Origin: Planctomyces sp.
GTDB taxonomy: Bacteria > Planctomycetota > Planctomycetia > Planctomycetales > Planctomycetaceae
Assembly: GCA_016795105.1 (NCBI GenBank)
Contig: JAEUIH010000075.1
Location: 1-36,144, forward strand
Reading direction: 5' to 3'
DNA: 36,144 nucleotides
Position 1 is the first letter of the stretch, and each line of letters begins with the position of its first letter. The notes under the pieces were generated by a model. The model was given only the letters and a program-made list of their open reading frames with translations. It did not search any database and was not told where the DNA came from. Positions 1 through 8,360 of this stretch are shown one piece after another. The translations under genes and the position numbers were made by a program.

Positions 1-109
<109 letters not shown>

Positions 110-128
110 ATTGGTCTTTTCCTGCTGA

Positions 129-227
129 AACCTGATTTCAGGTTACCTGCCGTTGGTCGGCAGTGCGGCTCAAAGCCAGTTGCAAAAGGGTAATGCTACG
201 GGGTAAGTCCCCGGAACTTACCCTTTT
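129..227 (+). promoter_or_regulatory. Hairpin-rich leader or attachment-site region upstream of the integrase
   Basis: AACCTG (129-134) pairs with CAGGTT (139-144). GGGTAAGT (201-208) pairs with ACTTACCC (216-223). The same 3' arm can instead pair with an upstream copy, AAAAGGGTAA (184-193) with TTACCCTTTT (218-227), so two hairpins are mutually exclusive. The position between a tRNA and an integrase fits recombinase binding or leader control. The function is inferred. Confidence 0.4.
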
Positions 228-252
228 GGCTCCTGAGCAAAGGGCTAAGCAC

Positions 253-1503
253 ATGCCACGTCTCTTTCACCGACCACCGAAGTATTCGCTCCACAAAGGC
301 ACCAAGCAGGCCGTCGTTTCCCTTCGCGGAAAACGTATCTACCTTGGGCCGTTTGGCTCCGCACAAAGTCACGCGGCGTACCAGGAAGTCCTGCAGAGCT
401 GGTACAAAGGGCGAGATGTAACTCTACAGCAGAAGCCTGCCGAGGAGCCTATCACAAAGGCCGCCAGTGTCAGTGCAGCAACACTTCGAGAAAAACGACG
501 CGCTGGGTCACCGCTGACAATCAACGAACTGGTTCTTGTCTATCGCCGTCACTCTCACCAGTACTATCAGAAGAATGGTGCTGTGACCCGTGAAGCGACA
601 ATCATTGACGACGCAGTTCGGTTTCTTCGAAAACACCATGCCACGATGTTTCTGGAGGACTTTGGTCCGGTCGTGCTCGACGACCTGCGGAACGGAATGA
701 TCTCCGAGCTTGACTGGTCACGGAAACACATCAACAAGCAGGTCGGCAGGCTGATTCGAATGTTCACGTGGGCTGCTGAAAAGGAACTGGTCAGCCCGTC
801 AGTGCCGCAGGCATTGAAATCGCTGGCGGGATTGAAGAAAGGCCGATGCAAAGCACGTGAAACGGCTGGAGTCTCTTGTGTTGACGATGCTGTTGTCGAC
901 AAGACGCTTCCACAGCTACCGGACGTGGTCGCAGATATGGTTCGACTCCAGCGCCTCACTGGAGCAAGGCCGGGTGAAATATGCAGTTTGCGTCCCTGTG
1001 ACTTGGATCAATCGCTGGATGTTTGGGTTTATCGACCATCGGAACACAAGACGGAACACCACGAAAAAGATCGAGCCATTGCAATCGGCCCGAAAGCGCA
1101 GTTGATCCTCGCGTCATACCTGAAACGCGAATCAACAGCGTTCTGCTTTTCGCCATCCGACTCTGAAAGAATGCGACGTGAAAAAGCGTCGGCGGCCAGA
1201 ACGACACCACTCTCATACGGCAACCGCCGAGGAACGAATCGTCGCAGTTCGCCCAAACGAACACCAAGCGACCGCTACTTCACTGGCAGTTATCGTCGGG
1301 CGATTCATCGAGCCTGTGAGAAGCTTGGAATCGAGAAGTGGGCACCGAATCGATTGCGGCATACTTCGGCCACTGAGATCCGTAAGCAATTTGGGATCGA
1401 AGCTGCTCAGGTCGTTTGCGGGCATGAAAGCGCGGATGTGACGCAGATTTATGCTGAACGAGACCTGGAACTGGCGAGAAAAGTGGCAAGGGAAATCGGT
1501 TGA
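253..1503 (+). CDS. Tyrosine recombinase / integrase
   Basis: Catalyses site-specific strand exchange between the element and its chromosomal target, very probably the adjacent initiator tRNA gene. The protein has 416 residues from this ATG. An N-terminal basic/arm-binding region (about 1-60) is followed by a core-binding SAM-like helical domain (about 85-190) and a catalytic domain (about 210-416). Active-site residues are visible: R239 in TGARPGE, R369 in NRLRH, H391 in GHES and nucleophile Y400 in QIYAERD. The usual first His of HxxR is Asn366. The frame is open back to a GTG at 163, but the ATG at 253 gives an N-terminus (MPRLFHRPPK) of a type I associate with planctomycete integrases. 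The gene converges on the DUF1580 gene 27 bp downstream. Confidence 0.93.
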   Translation: MPRLFHRPPKYSLHKGTKQAVVSLRGKRIYLGPFGSAQSHAAYQEVLQSWYKGRDVTLQQKPAEEPITKAASVSAATLREKRRAGSPLTINELVLVYRRHSHQYYQKNGAVTREATIIDDAVRFLRKHHATMFLEDFGPVVLDDLRNGMISELDWSRKHINKQVGRLIRMFTWAAEKELVSPSVPQALKSLAGLKKGRCKARETAGVSCVDDAVVDKTLPQLPDVVADMVRLQRLTGARPGEICSLRPCDLDQSLDVWVYRPSEHKTEHHEKDRAIAIGPKAQLILASYLKRESTAFCFSPSDSERMRREKASAARTTPLSYGNRRGTNRRSSPKRTPSDRYFTGSYRRAIHRACEKLGIEKWAPNRLRHTSATEIRKQFGIEAAQVVCGHESADVTQIYAERDLELARKVAREIG

Positions 1504-1530
1504 TTCACAAAAGGTGCACCGAACGGTCCG

Positions 1531-1824
1531 TCAGACGCCCGCCTGCCGCAGTTCTTCTTCGATTGCCTGTTCCAGTTCATTCTGCGAACTGGACTTCGCT
1601 ATGTGGACCACCTGCGAGTTTGCAGTCAGGAATCTGCGGACCGCTTCGATCGTCGTGTATCGGATGCCTCCGACCATCACGGATTCCAATATACGACCTC
1701 GCACACCTTTGGTTGCCCAACGGTAGACAGTCGAAGAATGGACCTTCTTGCCGCCACGTTTTGGAACATGGATGGGCACCTGGGATAACGTAATCGACTG
1801 TTCTTTGCTGAAGTCAATCTTCAT
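1531..1824 (-). CDS. DUF1580 family protein (small HTH-like)
   Basis: A 97-residue protein that I recognise as the planctomycete-specific DUF1580 family. Visible hallmarks are the opening MKIDFSKEQSITLSQ, the KRGGKKVHSSTVYRWATKGVRG segment (about residues 23-44), which looks like a MerR/excisionase-type DNA-recognition helix, and GGIRYTT followed by a helix. DUF1580 genes are typically found in mobile regions beside integrases; a role as excisionase or regulator is inference. AGGG lies 4 bases before the ATG. It is the last gene of the minus-strand series, starts 18 bp after the methyltransferase stop, and converges on the integrase. Confidence 0.85.
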   Translation of the reverse strand: MKIDFSKEQSITLSQVPIHVPKRGGKKVHSSTVYRWATKGVRGRILESVMVGGIRYTTIEAVRRFLTANSQVVHIAKSSSQNELEQAIEEELRQAGV

Positions 1825-1842
1825 AGTCCCTGACTTTCGATG

Positions 1843-2442
1843 TCAGAAAAGCCTGCGTTCCACCTGATTGCCGTAGACGGTCCCTTCCGAATTCGGCTGT
1901 TCTTCACGTCCATAGAGTTCCAGATAGGGTCCGGGACTGACATGCTCGATGAGGCCCCGAAACAGAAACGGCTTTCGGCTGTGAGGGGTGCGCCGCGCTG
2001 TCTGCCAGCTACGAACTGTTCGATTCCTGAACGGCAGATTTCCGCGGACGCCGAGCAGCAGATACTCGTGGGACACACGCCAGTAATTACCCATTCACAA
2101 TTGAGGTTTCGCCCAGATCAGACAGGACTTGTATTTGAATCCCCATGCGCGAATAACGTCGAATGCCTCTCGAAGAAATGCGTTTGTGGTCCAGAGATGC
2201 AAATGTGCGTCTGCCTCCACCAGGTCCTTCACGACTTCTCCGCGAATGTCTTCAAGAGTCATCGTGCGATAATGATTTTCTGCAGCGCCTCGGGCCGCGG
2301 TATTGGAATACGGCCACGGTGGATCTGCGTAAATGGTGCGAAACCGACGTCCAGAATTAACTAACTGTGCCAATTCTCGCACGACTGAAGTCGGCTTGGG
2401 AAAACTGCCCGGCCTCGGGCCGGGAATTTCTCGATTTTCCAT
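1843..2442 (-). pseudogene. MT-A70-type DNA adenine methyltransferase interrupted by an in-frame TGA
   Basis: Members of this family transfer a methyl group from S-adenosylmethionine to N6 of adenine; phage and element versions are about 200 residues. The catalytic DPPW lies in YADPPWPYSN (about residues 40-49). Codon 116 is TGA (2095-2097). It is followed in the same frame by MGNYWRVSHEYLLLGVRG, which continues the conserved block KPQxGxGNYWR normally unbroken in this family. The stop sits where a Gly codon is expected, so one GGA-to-TGA change explains it, with no frameshift. The 115-residue product keeps DPPW but lacks the second half of the fold. Restart at the ATG immediately after the stop is possible. 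The rest of the frame shows no decay, so the change is recent, an assembly error, or read through. Confidence 0.85.
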
Positions 2443-2480
2443 AGATGACCTGTTCCCATACGTACCTCGTTATGCACGTC

Positions 2481-2699
2481 CTACGGATTTCGTTCAATCC
2501 AGGCTTGGGCTGCTTTCAGTGCTGCTCGCATCAAGTCCACATCATCCACGGAAAATCGTGTTGACTTCTTCAAGGAAGTTCCGTCGCGGTATAGCCTTAT
2601 CACGGTAATGGTGCGGTGCTTCACCGACTGCCTGAGCCGTTCCCAGACCTGGACCCTGATAAGCCCGAGCCGAAGCTCAAATACGGCCGTTTTCTTCAT
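2481..2699 (-). CDS. Small conserved-type protein, possible PC4-like fold
   Basis: 72 residues from the ATG at 2699. An in-frame upstream start at 2792 would lie deep inside the preceding gene. The pattern is a basic start, FELRLGLIRVQVWE, an alternating strand region, RLYRDG, a KxSTRF turn, then an amphipathic C-terminal helix ending in WI. This resembles a four-strand plus helix arrangement of PC4/YdbC-like single-strand DNA binders, but that is inference. Proteins with this outline are common in planctomycete genomes. The first 23 bases overlap the 3' end of the preceding gene, indicating translational coupling. The gene at 3628-3882 and part of the gene at 2677-3075 share the pattern. Confidence 0.7.
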   Translation of the reverse strand: MKKTAVFELRLGLIRVQVWERLRQSVKHRTITVIRLYRDGTSLKKSTRFSVDDVDLMRAALKAAQAWIERNP

Positions 2700-3075
2700 C
2701 GTCAACTCCTGAGTTCTCTGGAGAAGATGCGGCATTGCCCGAAGACCTTTGTTGCGATGCACGCTGCAGCAACTGGTCAAGGTCTTGTTCAACGCGCCGC
2801 AACACGCCGGACTCGATAGATGACAGGCATCCGTCGTCTGCGATAACGGCAGCGATTACCTGAAGCAGCTTGATGAAATACATCAGGTCCAATGGCCGAA
2901 ACATTTGGCCGACTTTTCCTGCCTTGAGTTGGCGAAATAAGCTGAATCTATATCGCCAACCAGAATCCCGGTGACCGCTTTTCCAGATCAATGCTGTTAA
3001 GGGCCCGGCCCCCACCATGCCCATGGGCTTTTCGGGAGAAACATTGTGTCGCGGACTGTTCCTATCAGTTCTCAT
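2677..3075 (-). CDS. Small hypothetical protein sharing the pattern of its neighbours
   Basis: 132 residues. The ATG at 3075 is chosen because AAGGTAAG precedes it with good spacing; upstream in-frame codons back to 3147 lack a ribosome site. The core (about residues 22-80) reads GPLTALIWKSG, then RYRFSLFRQL, then a helix rich in hydrophobics ending IAAVIADDG. This matches the strand-strand-strand-helix outline of the genes at 2481-2699 and 3628-3882. The C-terminal 50 residues are polar, Gln/Ser-rich and probably disordered. Function unknown; a nucleic-acid-binding role is only a guess from the shared outline. Confidence 0.65.
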   Translation of the reverse strand: MRTDRNSPRHNVSPEKPMGMVGAGPLTALIWKSGHRDSGWRYRFSLFRQLKAGKVGQMFRPLDLMYFIKLLQVIAAVIADDGCLSSIESGVLRRVEQDLDQLLQRASQQRSSGNAASSPENSGVDDEENGRI

Positions 3076-3165
3076 CTTTCTTACCTTTTTCAATGTTTGA
3101 CTTTTGGATCGGAGCAAAACGACATGGAGAGCTCTTGCCCTCTCCATGTCCGAGAACCTTTTTCG

Positions 3166-3390
3166 CTATTCGTTCCCATCGAAATGCCCATCCAGCCAGA
3201 GCCCATGCAGGTATGTGTCCACTACATTGAAACTGTGAGTGAACGTACCGGGGCGAAAACTGTCGGAAGGATTCGCAAAGTACTGCTGCTGCATCTCAGT
3301 GAGAACAATTTCCCTGAGGCATCGCAGTGCCTGCCAGAATTCCATGGGTGCGCAAATAGTGACTTCTTCCTGTTTCTTACATGTTGACAT
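3166..3390 (-). CDS. Small hypothetical protein
   Basis: 74 residues. A good ribosome-binding site (GGAGAAG, 4 bases from the ATG) supports translation. The N-terminus is hydrophilic, followed by a helix-forming stretch (EFWQALRCLREIVLTEMQQQ) and an aromatic, acidic C-terminus. No signal peptide or membrane segment. I do not recognise the family. It lies between two small genes in the same orientation. Confidence 0.55.
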   Translation of the reverse strand: MSTCKKQEEVTICAPMEFWQALRCLREIVLTEMQQQYFANPSDSFRPGTFTHSFNVVDTYLHGLWLDGHFDGNE

Positions 3391-3458
3391 GATTCTTCTC
3401 CGTTTAAGCTAACCGTGTGTAAGAGCGGAGGCCACAGTCAGAGATTGCAATGCCTCCT

Positions 3459-3608
3459 GCGGACCAATGTTGGTCCGCAAAAAACACTTTCAGAGAAGAA
3501 CCGGCTGCCGAAGCAGCCGGAAAACCGAGGTTCAACCTCGCATCAGAACCGTTCTGGAAGAACGTGGCGTTTACCTGCAGCAGTGTGGAATGAGCGGATT
3601 GAATCCGC
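3459..3608. other. Cluster of five consecutive perfect hairpins
   Basis: This 150-bp stretch lies in the gap between the genes ending at 3166-3390 and 3628-3882. It holds 8-bp GCGGACCA/TGGTCCGC (3459-3478), 8-bp CCGGCTGC/GCAGCCGG with CGAA loop (3501-3520), 5-bp CGAGG/CCTCG (3526-3540), 6-bp CGTTCT/AGAACG (3550-3564) and 6-bp GCGGAT/ATCCGC (3594-3608). The stems differ in sequence, so it is not a simple repeat. No T-run follows any stem on the minus strand in terminator position. It may be a structured RNA or a protein-binding array. Confidence 0.6.
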
Positions 3609-3627
3609 CCATTCGGTTAATAATGCC

Positions 3628-3882
3628 TTATTCACCACTTGCGGATGTACGCTGGGATTCCTCTGCAGCGATCCAGTCAATGCACTGCTCAATGACTCGA
3701 GCGAGCATTAGCAGCTCCATGAGGCCATACGACGTACAGTCCTTCCACTCATTGCCAGCCTTGTACTGGACGTTGAGTGTGGCACTCAGTCGTACCGGAC
3801 CATCGTCCTTCTGATTGGCCCACACGGCCGCCGAGGCCGTTTTTACACGTAGCTTCTTCACCGGTTCCTTTTTCTGTGCCAT
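3628..3882 (-). CDS. Small conserved-type protein, possible PC4-like fold
   Basis: 84 residues from the ATG at 3882, preceded by AGGAG at 5 bases; an in-frame GTG two codons upstream is less likely. After a Lys-rich start come VKKLRVKTASAAVWANQ, SATLNVQYKAG, EWKDCTSYG, and a C-terminal helix with LLMLARVIEQCIDWI. This is the same outline as the gene at 2481-2699. It is the clearest member of the three look-alikes here. Function unknown; single-strand nucleic-acid binding is inferred from the predicted strand order only. Confidence 0.72.
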   Translation of the reverse strand: MAQKKEPVKKLRVKTASAAVWANQKDDGPVRLSATLNVQYKAGNEWKDCTSYGLMELLMLARVIEQCIDWIAAEESQRTSASGE

Positions 3883-4014
3883 AAGCACTCCTGTCTTTGG
3901 GGGAATTGATTCGCGATTGATTCATGTGCGACTCCGTTCCCGATTTCTAAAAGCGAATCCGTTCATGGAATTCGCATCTCGTCGGCATTCCCAATGAATG
4001 CAAACAAGGTCCTT

Positions 4015-4176
4015 TCATCTGGCATAGGAGAACACCATCGCCAGAACGAAACTCATGAAAATGAAGAGCAATACAACCCGCAAGGCCGCTAGAGCTCGAA
4101 CTAGTTCGTAGTTCCGCTGGTACCGTGGACCTCGATTTTCGGCCCAGTTTCGAAAGTTACGCCAAATCCATTTCAT
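4015..4176 (-). CDS. Small single-pass membrane protein
   Basis: 53 residues from the ATG at 4176, which has a strong ribosome site (GGAGAGGA). A basic, Trp-rich N-terminal half (MKWIWRNFRNW) precedes a hydrophobic helix of about 20 residues (VVLLFIFMSFVLAMVFSYA) at the C-terminus, so it is a tail-anchored or single-span membrane protein. It lies downstream of the transfer operon on the same strand, separated by 176 bp. The small membrane subunit of the transfer apparatus is one possibility; no family is recognised. Confidence 0.6.
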   Translation of the reverse strand: MKWIWRNFRNWAENRGPRYQRNYELVRALAALRVVLLFIFMSFVLAMVFSYAR

Positions 4177-4352
4177 GTCTTCCTCTCCCTTTCCGGGTGA
4201 CTGCGTCATTGCAGCAACCTCACGCAGAAGACCGAGGCCCTTTCCGTGTGACTTTGCAATTAGAGTCGCTTAAGAACATGATGTGATTTGTCGTTTGCCC
4301 ATTGTTTTTCCTTGCTCCCGGGCCGGAGCGATCAAACCCATCAAAGTGGGAA

Positions 4353-5090
4353 TTATTTTTGAAGCGAATGGATCTCCGTTTCTGTCATTGAAGTGATGAG
4401 GGGAAGTAGCTGCGGAAATTCGAAGACACGAACTGGAATCTGCAGACATGCAGACGGCCGTTCGAAAACTGTTCGCAGTCGCTTGGCCTTCTGAGGAAGG
4501 ACCGTTAGTACTGAGATCTCAAACCGATCTGCCGATAGAAGGTGTCGAATTCCAGGTTCACTCAGATGGCTGCGGATGTCTTGCCGGGTAGCATCAATAA
4601 CACGATCCCATCGTCCGTGATGGCCAAGGTCGTATCGCACGAGGCCAAGTCTTCCCTTGTTTTCGGTGTTGAGGTAATAGCGGTTCAGAATTCCAGAGCG
4701 ATCAAGTTCCGGAAAGTGCTTTGAGATTTCTCTACGTGTCAATTTGTGGCGAGATGAGTTGAGTCCGCAGCAGAAACTGAGCATGGCATACGCCCGAAGT
4801 TTTGCTGGTTCAGAAAGTGGACCACTGTGTCGTGAGGCAATTGCAAATTCTTCGAGCGAGCCTGTCAGATACCAGTAGCGTTTGCCACGAATCAGCCAAT
4901 CGGATCCGAGCCATCCCATTCGAGTGCAATGCTTCAACGCATCGTACTTCTGCTTGTGCGTTGCTGGCTCCAGTAGTTCCAGAGTCTCGAGTGCATCCGT
5001 CGTGGTAAGGTGGTATCTCGCTACATGATTCAGGATGTGCGAAACCAGTTCTTTGCTGGGTGTCGGCATTCGATTTCGTTTTGTTTTCAT
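4353..5090 (-). CDS. Transfer-operon protein B2 (unknown, paralogue of B1)
   Basis: 245 residues. The ATG at 5090 lies 4 bases after the A2 stop, and a GGTGA overlapping that stop can act as its ribosome site, so the two genes are translationally coupled. The N-terminal part (about 15-75) looks like a winged helix (NHVARYHLTTTDALETL, then a WLIRGKRYWYLTG wing). The C-terminal part has DRFEISVLTVLPQKAKRLR. The gene at 8353-9060 has the same layout: HVARNRLTTIDVL at the front, SQFRLAVVTGTPEKAAALR at the back. The A-B pair occurs on both sides of the coupling ATPase, pointing to a DNA-binding accessory role in transfer. No named family recognised. Confidence 0.72.
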   Translation of the reverse strand: MKTKRNRMPTPSKELVSHILNHVARYHLTTTDALETLELLEPATHKQKYDALKHCTRMGWLGSDWLIRGKRYWYLTGSLEEFAIASRHSGPLSEPAKLRAYAMLSFCCGLNSSRHKLTRREISKHFPELDRSGILNRYYLNTENKGRLGLVRYDLGHHGRWDRVIDATRQDIRSHLSEPGIRHLLSADRFEISVLTVLPQKAKRLRTVFERPSACLQIPVRVFEFPQLLPLITSMTETEIHSLQK

Positions 5091-5094
5091 TGCT

Positions 5095-5724
5095 TCACCA
5101 CAGTTCATAGGGGAGTGAGCACTCAGCACAATAATCATGGAACCTCTCGACCTGCCGGGCGCTATAGCTGCCAGCAGATTCAATCACCTGAAGCACCCGA
5201 TCTTTGGAATCGGAAAGGACTACATCAGGATCCTTGATGCGATAGCCTGCTTTGGGGCGCGTGTGTTCTCCGTGCCACTGGTTTGTGATATTCGGATTTT
5301 CAAAGTGATATCGCACAAACACTTCTGCCAGCAGTAGATCGTGGTCGCGTTGTTCGAGTCGCGGCAGATTGCAGGCTGCCGTGCCCATCATGTTGGCCGT
5401 GATTGGTGAAGCGACACAGACCATCGTCGGCTGAGCCGCTCTGGGCCATCGCGATCGGGCGAAGTTAGCGATCGAGCTAGAATCAGGCTCTTCATTTCCG
5501 GGCTTCCACCGGAACAGTGGCCCCGCTGGAATGAGCCTGCGAACGTTGATCGTGTGAATTTGAATCAGCTGTCCTGCAGCCAGCTTCCGCAATCGTCGTA
5601 GTACCCAGCGACTTCCCGGTGGCTTTCTCCATAGACTGGCGATCTGGCGAATTGAAAGCATGCGGACACATCGCGTCAGCACAACAAACAGTTCCTGATC
5701 TCGTGGCATGACGGACAAGCTCAT
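5095..5724 (-). CDS. Transfer-operon protein A2, replication-relaxation-like
   Basis: 209 residues. The ATG overlaps the coupling-ATPase stop (ATGA) and has a strong AGGAGGA site. The N-terminus (about 8-60) is a winged helix (RMLSIRQIASLWRK, then RRLRKLAAGQLI). The C-terminus (about 165-209) has the strand pattern DPDVVLSDSKDRVLQVIES, then GSYSARQVERFH and the ending LPYELW. This is the outline of the replication-relaxation family (PF13814) of integrative elements, with a restriction-enzyme-like core. A catalytic Lys after the acidic residue is not evident, so nuclease activity is uncertain. It is a divergent paralogue of A1 (9065-9706), with the same C-terminal signature. Confidence 0.72.
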   Translation of the reverse strand: MSLSVMPRDQELFVVLTRCVRMLSIRQIASLWRKPPGSRWVLRRLRKLAAGQLIQIHTINVRRLIPAGPLFRWKPGNEEPDSSSIANFARSRWPRAAQPTMVCVASPITANMMGTAACNLPRLEQRDHDLLLAEVFVRYHFENPNITNQWHGEHTRPKAGYRIKDPDVVLSDSKDRVLQVIESAGSYSARQVERFHDYCAECSLPYELW

Positions 5725-8360
5725 GGTTTCTTCCTCCTACGACGGGCCGCGGAATTGCCCTTGTTCTTATTACTGACATCCTCTCGCAATGCATCAAACA
5801 ACGAGGTGAGCTGCGATTCCATCTCCGGTGTAAGGTGTGTCGATGAAGCAGAACCCACGACTTGTTCTGTCCAAAGGTCGCCTTCTTCCGCGACTTCTGA
5901 CGAGGCAACGGCTTTGCTTGTCGAAGAAACACTCGACGCTGGCAGAAACGCCCCGCATCCTTGGGGCCACGGCATGGTTTTGCGTCGTTCATACTCGGCC
6001 TCTGAGACATGAAATTCTGATTCGATAATGACGGGCATGCCGCCGAACTGAGCGTAGCCACTTCCCCTGCCGACTCTCAGAATGCTGCGGTGTGGATGAT
6101 CGTTCGTCAGGAGTATGTCGTTGACGGTGAGTCGATTGACGACTTGTTCGGTCGCACTGATGGACGTTGATGCCCTGCCTGCTGCATTGATGGTATGTGT
6201 CCGACTGACAGAATGGTCGATAGTTTCTCCGCTGATCTGAATCAGGCGTTGCTGGTCATCGACCGACGAAACTGAGAACCATTGACGCAGCCGACAGTTC
6301 GCCTCGATAGCAGGAATGAGATTCGTTCCTCCCTGCTTCAAATCCTGCATGCTCTGATTTGCCAGCACAATCCCAACGCCCATGCTGCGAGCAAGTTGCA
6401 GCATGTACTGAAGGTTGTCAGCCACCATTCGCTGAAACTCATCGATCACAAGAAACACCTGGCATTTGCGTTCTGTCTGCGTCGATGCCGCCAGTAGCAG
6501 GTATGTGAACAATCGAGCGATTTCGGGGGCTCCACTCGGTGACAACGTCGAGGGTAGATGGCAGTACAGGAAGTGCGGTTCCTGAAAGAACCGCGTCAAG
6601 TCGATCGCATTCTCCTGAACTTCCGAGGGATGCGGACTAGTCGAAGTCACATTGAGGGCTTCACAAGCTGCCAGCCGCTTCATGACTTCATGAACATGGA
6701 TTCCGGCCTTGCGAATCTCAGGATGAAGGTCCTGTCGCTTTGCAGTCGCGACCACTGTCCCAATGGCGTCTGCCAACTCCGCAAAGGAAGTGAGATGCGG
6801 AAAGGTTTTCACTGCGTGAAAGACGATCGCTGCGTTCGCAGAGCTATAGTAGCCCTCTCCATAATCAGTGCCGTAGTTAAGCCCGGTCGCGGCGCACAGT
6901 ATGTCTGTTCGGGTCAGCAGGTCAAAACGATTCCAGAACGGCTGAGCCATCGGATTGAAAGCGAATGTATGCCGATGATTCTGATTCGAAAAAAACTGGA
7001 GAGGCATGGGCGTCCCGAGTTTCGCCCTAACGCGTTCCACTGATGCCTGCAGTGAAGCAAGTAGCTCCAGTGAGTCTGCTTTCAGGTCAAGCACGATGAC
7101 GCTGCAATCGCCAAAATCGACGAGTTGCTCCGTGACTGGGCAGAGAAACAGGCCAGTCTTGCCGCCACCACTATCACCGAGAGCGTGAGCGTGTTCGCAG
7201 TACACATTTCGTGGAATAAGGACCGGACTTCCATCAGCGGCGACTTTTCCCTGATAGATGCTCTTCTGCTCAATCGGGTCGGATGAATTGCGAATCTGAG
7301 AGACGATTGCATCGAATGTGTTTGTCCCCCGCTCTTTGCTTCGTTGTTCAGTAGAATCTCGTTTTGCTGCGGCATCGAGGAGAACGGGAAGTGTCGTAGT
7401 TGAAACCAGCACGATGGCCAGAATCGACGGGTATGCAGTGACGAGGAGAAACACGATACCAAATGTCGTTAATCGATAGCGGGAACTCAGTGACCAGAAC
7501 CCGTCGTCGTGGTATCGCAGAGTTGTTGCTTCGCGAATCAGCAGCTCACTTGCCTCCGCATTCATAAATTGCAGCCTGCCGGGTGAGCGGGCAATCCAGA
7601 TTGCAGTCAGCAGACTGACTGTAAAGAGAAGCCCGATTCGATCCACTGCAGGTCCGGCAGGACTGTGATAGAGTCCCGGACGATTCATCGTCTTTTCAGT
7701 CATCCATGACTTCATGGCGTGCCACAGAATGACGCACCGATTTGTCTTTAATTCCGATGACGCAGGCATCGTGAGAACGGCAGCAGGGAATGAAAGGATT
7801 GCAATTCCAATCAGTGGATGTTGTCCCCACGCGTAAAGGGTCGTTATTCCCGCGGCGATAATCGCCGTTGCTCCCAGCTGGAAAGTCGAGGTGTTTCGGA
7901 GCTCTTCCGCGGCGATTCGCGAAACTGGAAAGCAGGTAATACGGGCCACGTTATGGCGGCCAAAGGAGTATATCTGCAGTCCAAATATGCCCGACGAAAT
8001 CACGGTCTGCATCAGCCAGGACGTGCGGTGTTGAGCCGCCAGCAGGACAATGGCAACAAGGAATAACGGACGCGTGAGCGCAGTGATGCGATCGTGGTAG
8101 ACTGTTGTTCCAATCGAATACGTCACAACTGAGATTGCAAAGATCAAATCAAATGGCTCCAGAAACTGAAGCCCATCTTGCTGAATGAAGAGAAACACAA
8201 TCGCATTTGCAGCCATCATTGATGAGATCGTGAGCAGCACTAACTTCAGTAGTTCACGAACGGAACAAGTCGGCGGCGGGAACTCAATTGTGGGCCTGGA
8301 CTCGGGAAGCCGATCAATCTGGATTGGATTCCCGGGAGACTGGTAGTAGATATCACGCAT
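5721..8360 (-). CDS. VirD4/TraG-like conjugative coupling ATPase
   Basis: 879 residues, an inner-membrane ATPase that would deliver DNA to a transfer channel. The N-terminal 330 residues carry about six to eight hydrophobic spans (for example 39-59, 70-88, 97-109, 165-178, 241-256, 299-327). The ATPase domain follows with Walker A GDSGGGKT (395-402) and Walker B VFLVIDE (635-641), plus a downstream VLANQSMQDL segment of the VirD4/TraG type. The C-terminus is Ser/Lys-rich, ending in RRRRKKP. It overlaps B1 by 8 bases and A2 by 4 bases, and GAGG precedes the ATG. No relaxase or other secretion-channel genes are visible in the window. FtsK/HerA-like DNA pumping is the alternative. Confidence 0.85.
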   Translation of the reverse strand: MRDIYYQSPGNPIQIDRLPESRPTIEFPPPTCSVRELLKLVLLTISSMMAANAIVFLFIQQDGLQFLEPFDLIFAISVVTYSIGTTVYHDRITALTRPLFLVAIVLLAAQHRTSWLMQTVISSGIFGLQIYSFGRHNVARITCFPVSRIAAEELRNTSTFQLGATAIIAAGITTLYAWGQHPLIGIAILSFPAAVLTMPASSELKTNRCVILWHAMKSWMTEKTMNRPGLYHSPAGPAVDRIGLLFTVSLLTAIWIARSPGRLQFMNAEASELLIREATTLRYHDDGFWSLSSRYRLTTFGIVFLLVTAYPSILAIVLVSTTTLPVLLDAAAKRDSTEQRSKERGTNTFDAIVSQIRNSSDPIEQKSIYQGKVAADGSPVLIPRNVYCEHAHALGDSGGGKTGLFLCPVTEQLVDFGDCSVIVLDLKADSLELLASLQASVERVRAKLGTPMPLQFFSNQNHRHTFAFNPMAQPFWNRFDLLTRTDILCAATGLNYGTDYGEGYYSSANAAIVFHAVKTFPHLTSFAELADAIGTVVATAKRQDLHPEIRKAGIHVHEVMKRLAACEALNVTSTSPHPSEVQENAIDLTRFFQEPHFLYCHLPSTLSPSGAPEIARLFTYLLLAASTQTERKCQVFLVIDEFQRMVADNLQYMLQLARSMGVGIVLANQSMQDLKQGGTNLIPAIEANCRLRQWFSVSSVDDQQRLIQISGETIDHSVSRTHTINAAGRASTSISATEQVVNRLTVNDILLTNDHPHRSILRVGRGSGYAQFGGMPVIIESEFHVSEAEYERRKTMPWPQGCGAFLPASSVSSTSKAVASSEVAEEGDLWTEQVVGSASSTHLTPEMESQLTSLFDALREDVSNKNKGNSAARRRRKKP

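Noticed and set aside
2095-2097. TGA read as glycine (alternative genetic code)
   Set aside because: Many genes here end in TGA with normal lengths and ATGA overlaps with the next start, so the standard code applies.
1840-2364. 174-codon open frame on the plus strand
   Set aside because: It is antisense to the MT-A70 gene, whose conserved motifs show the coding strand is minus.
3459-3484. Terminator at the first hairpin of the cluster
   Set aside because: The A-run lies on the wrong side: on the minus strand it would be T's before, not after, the stem, and on the plus strand no T-run follows.
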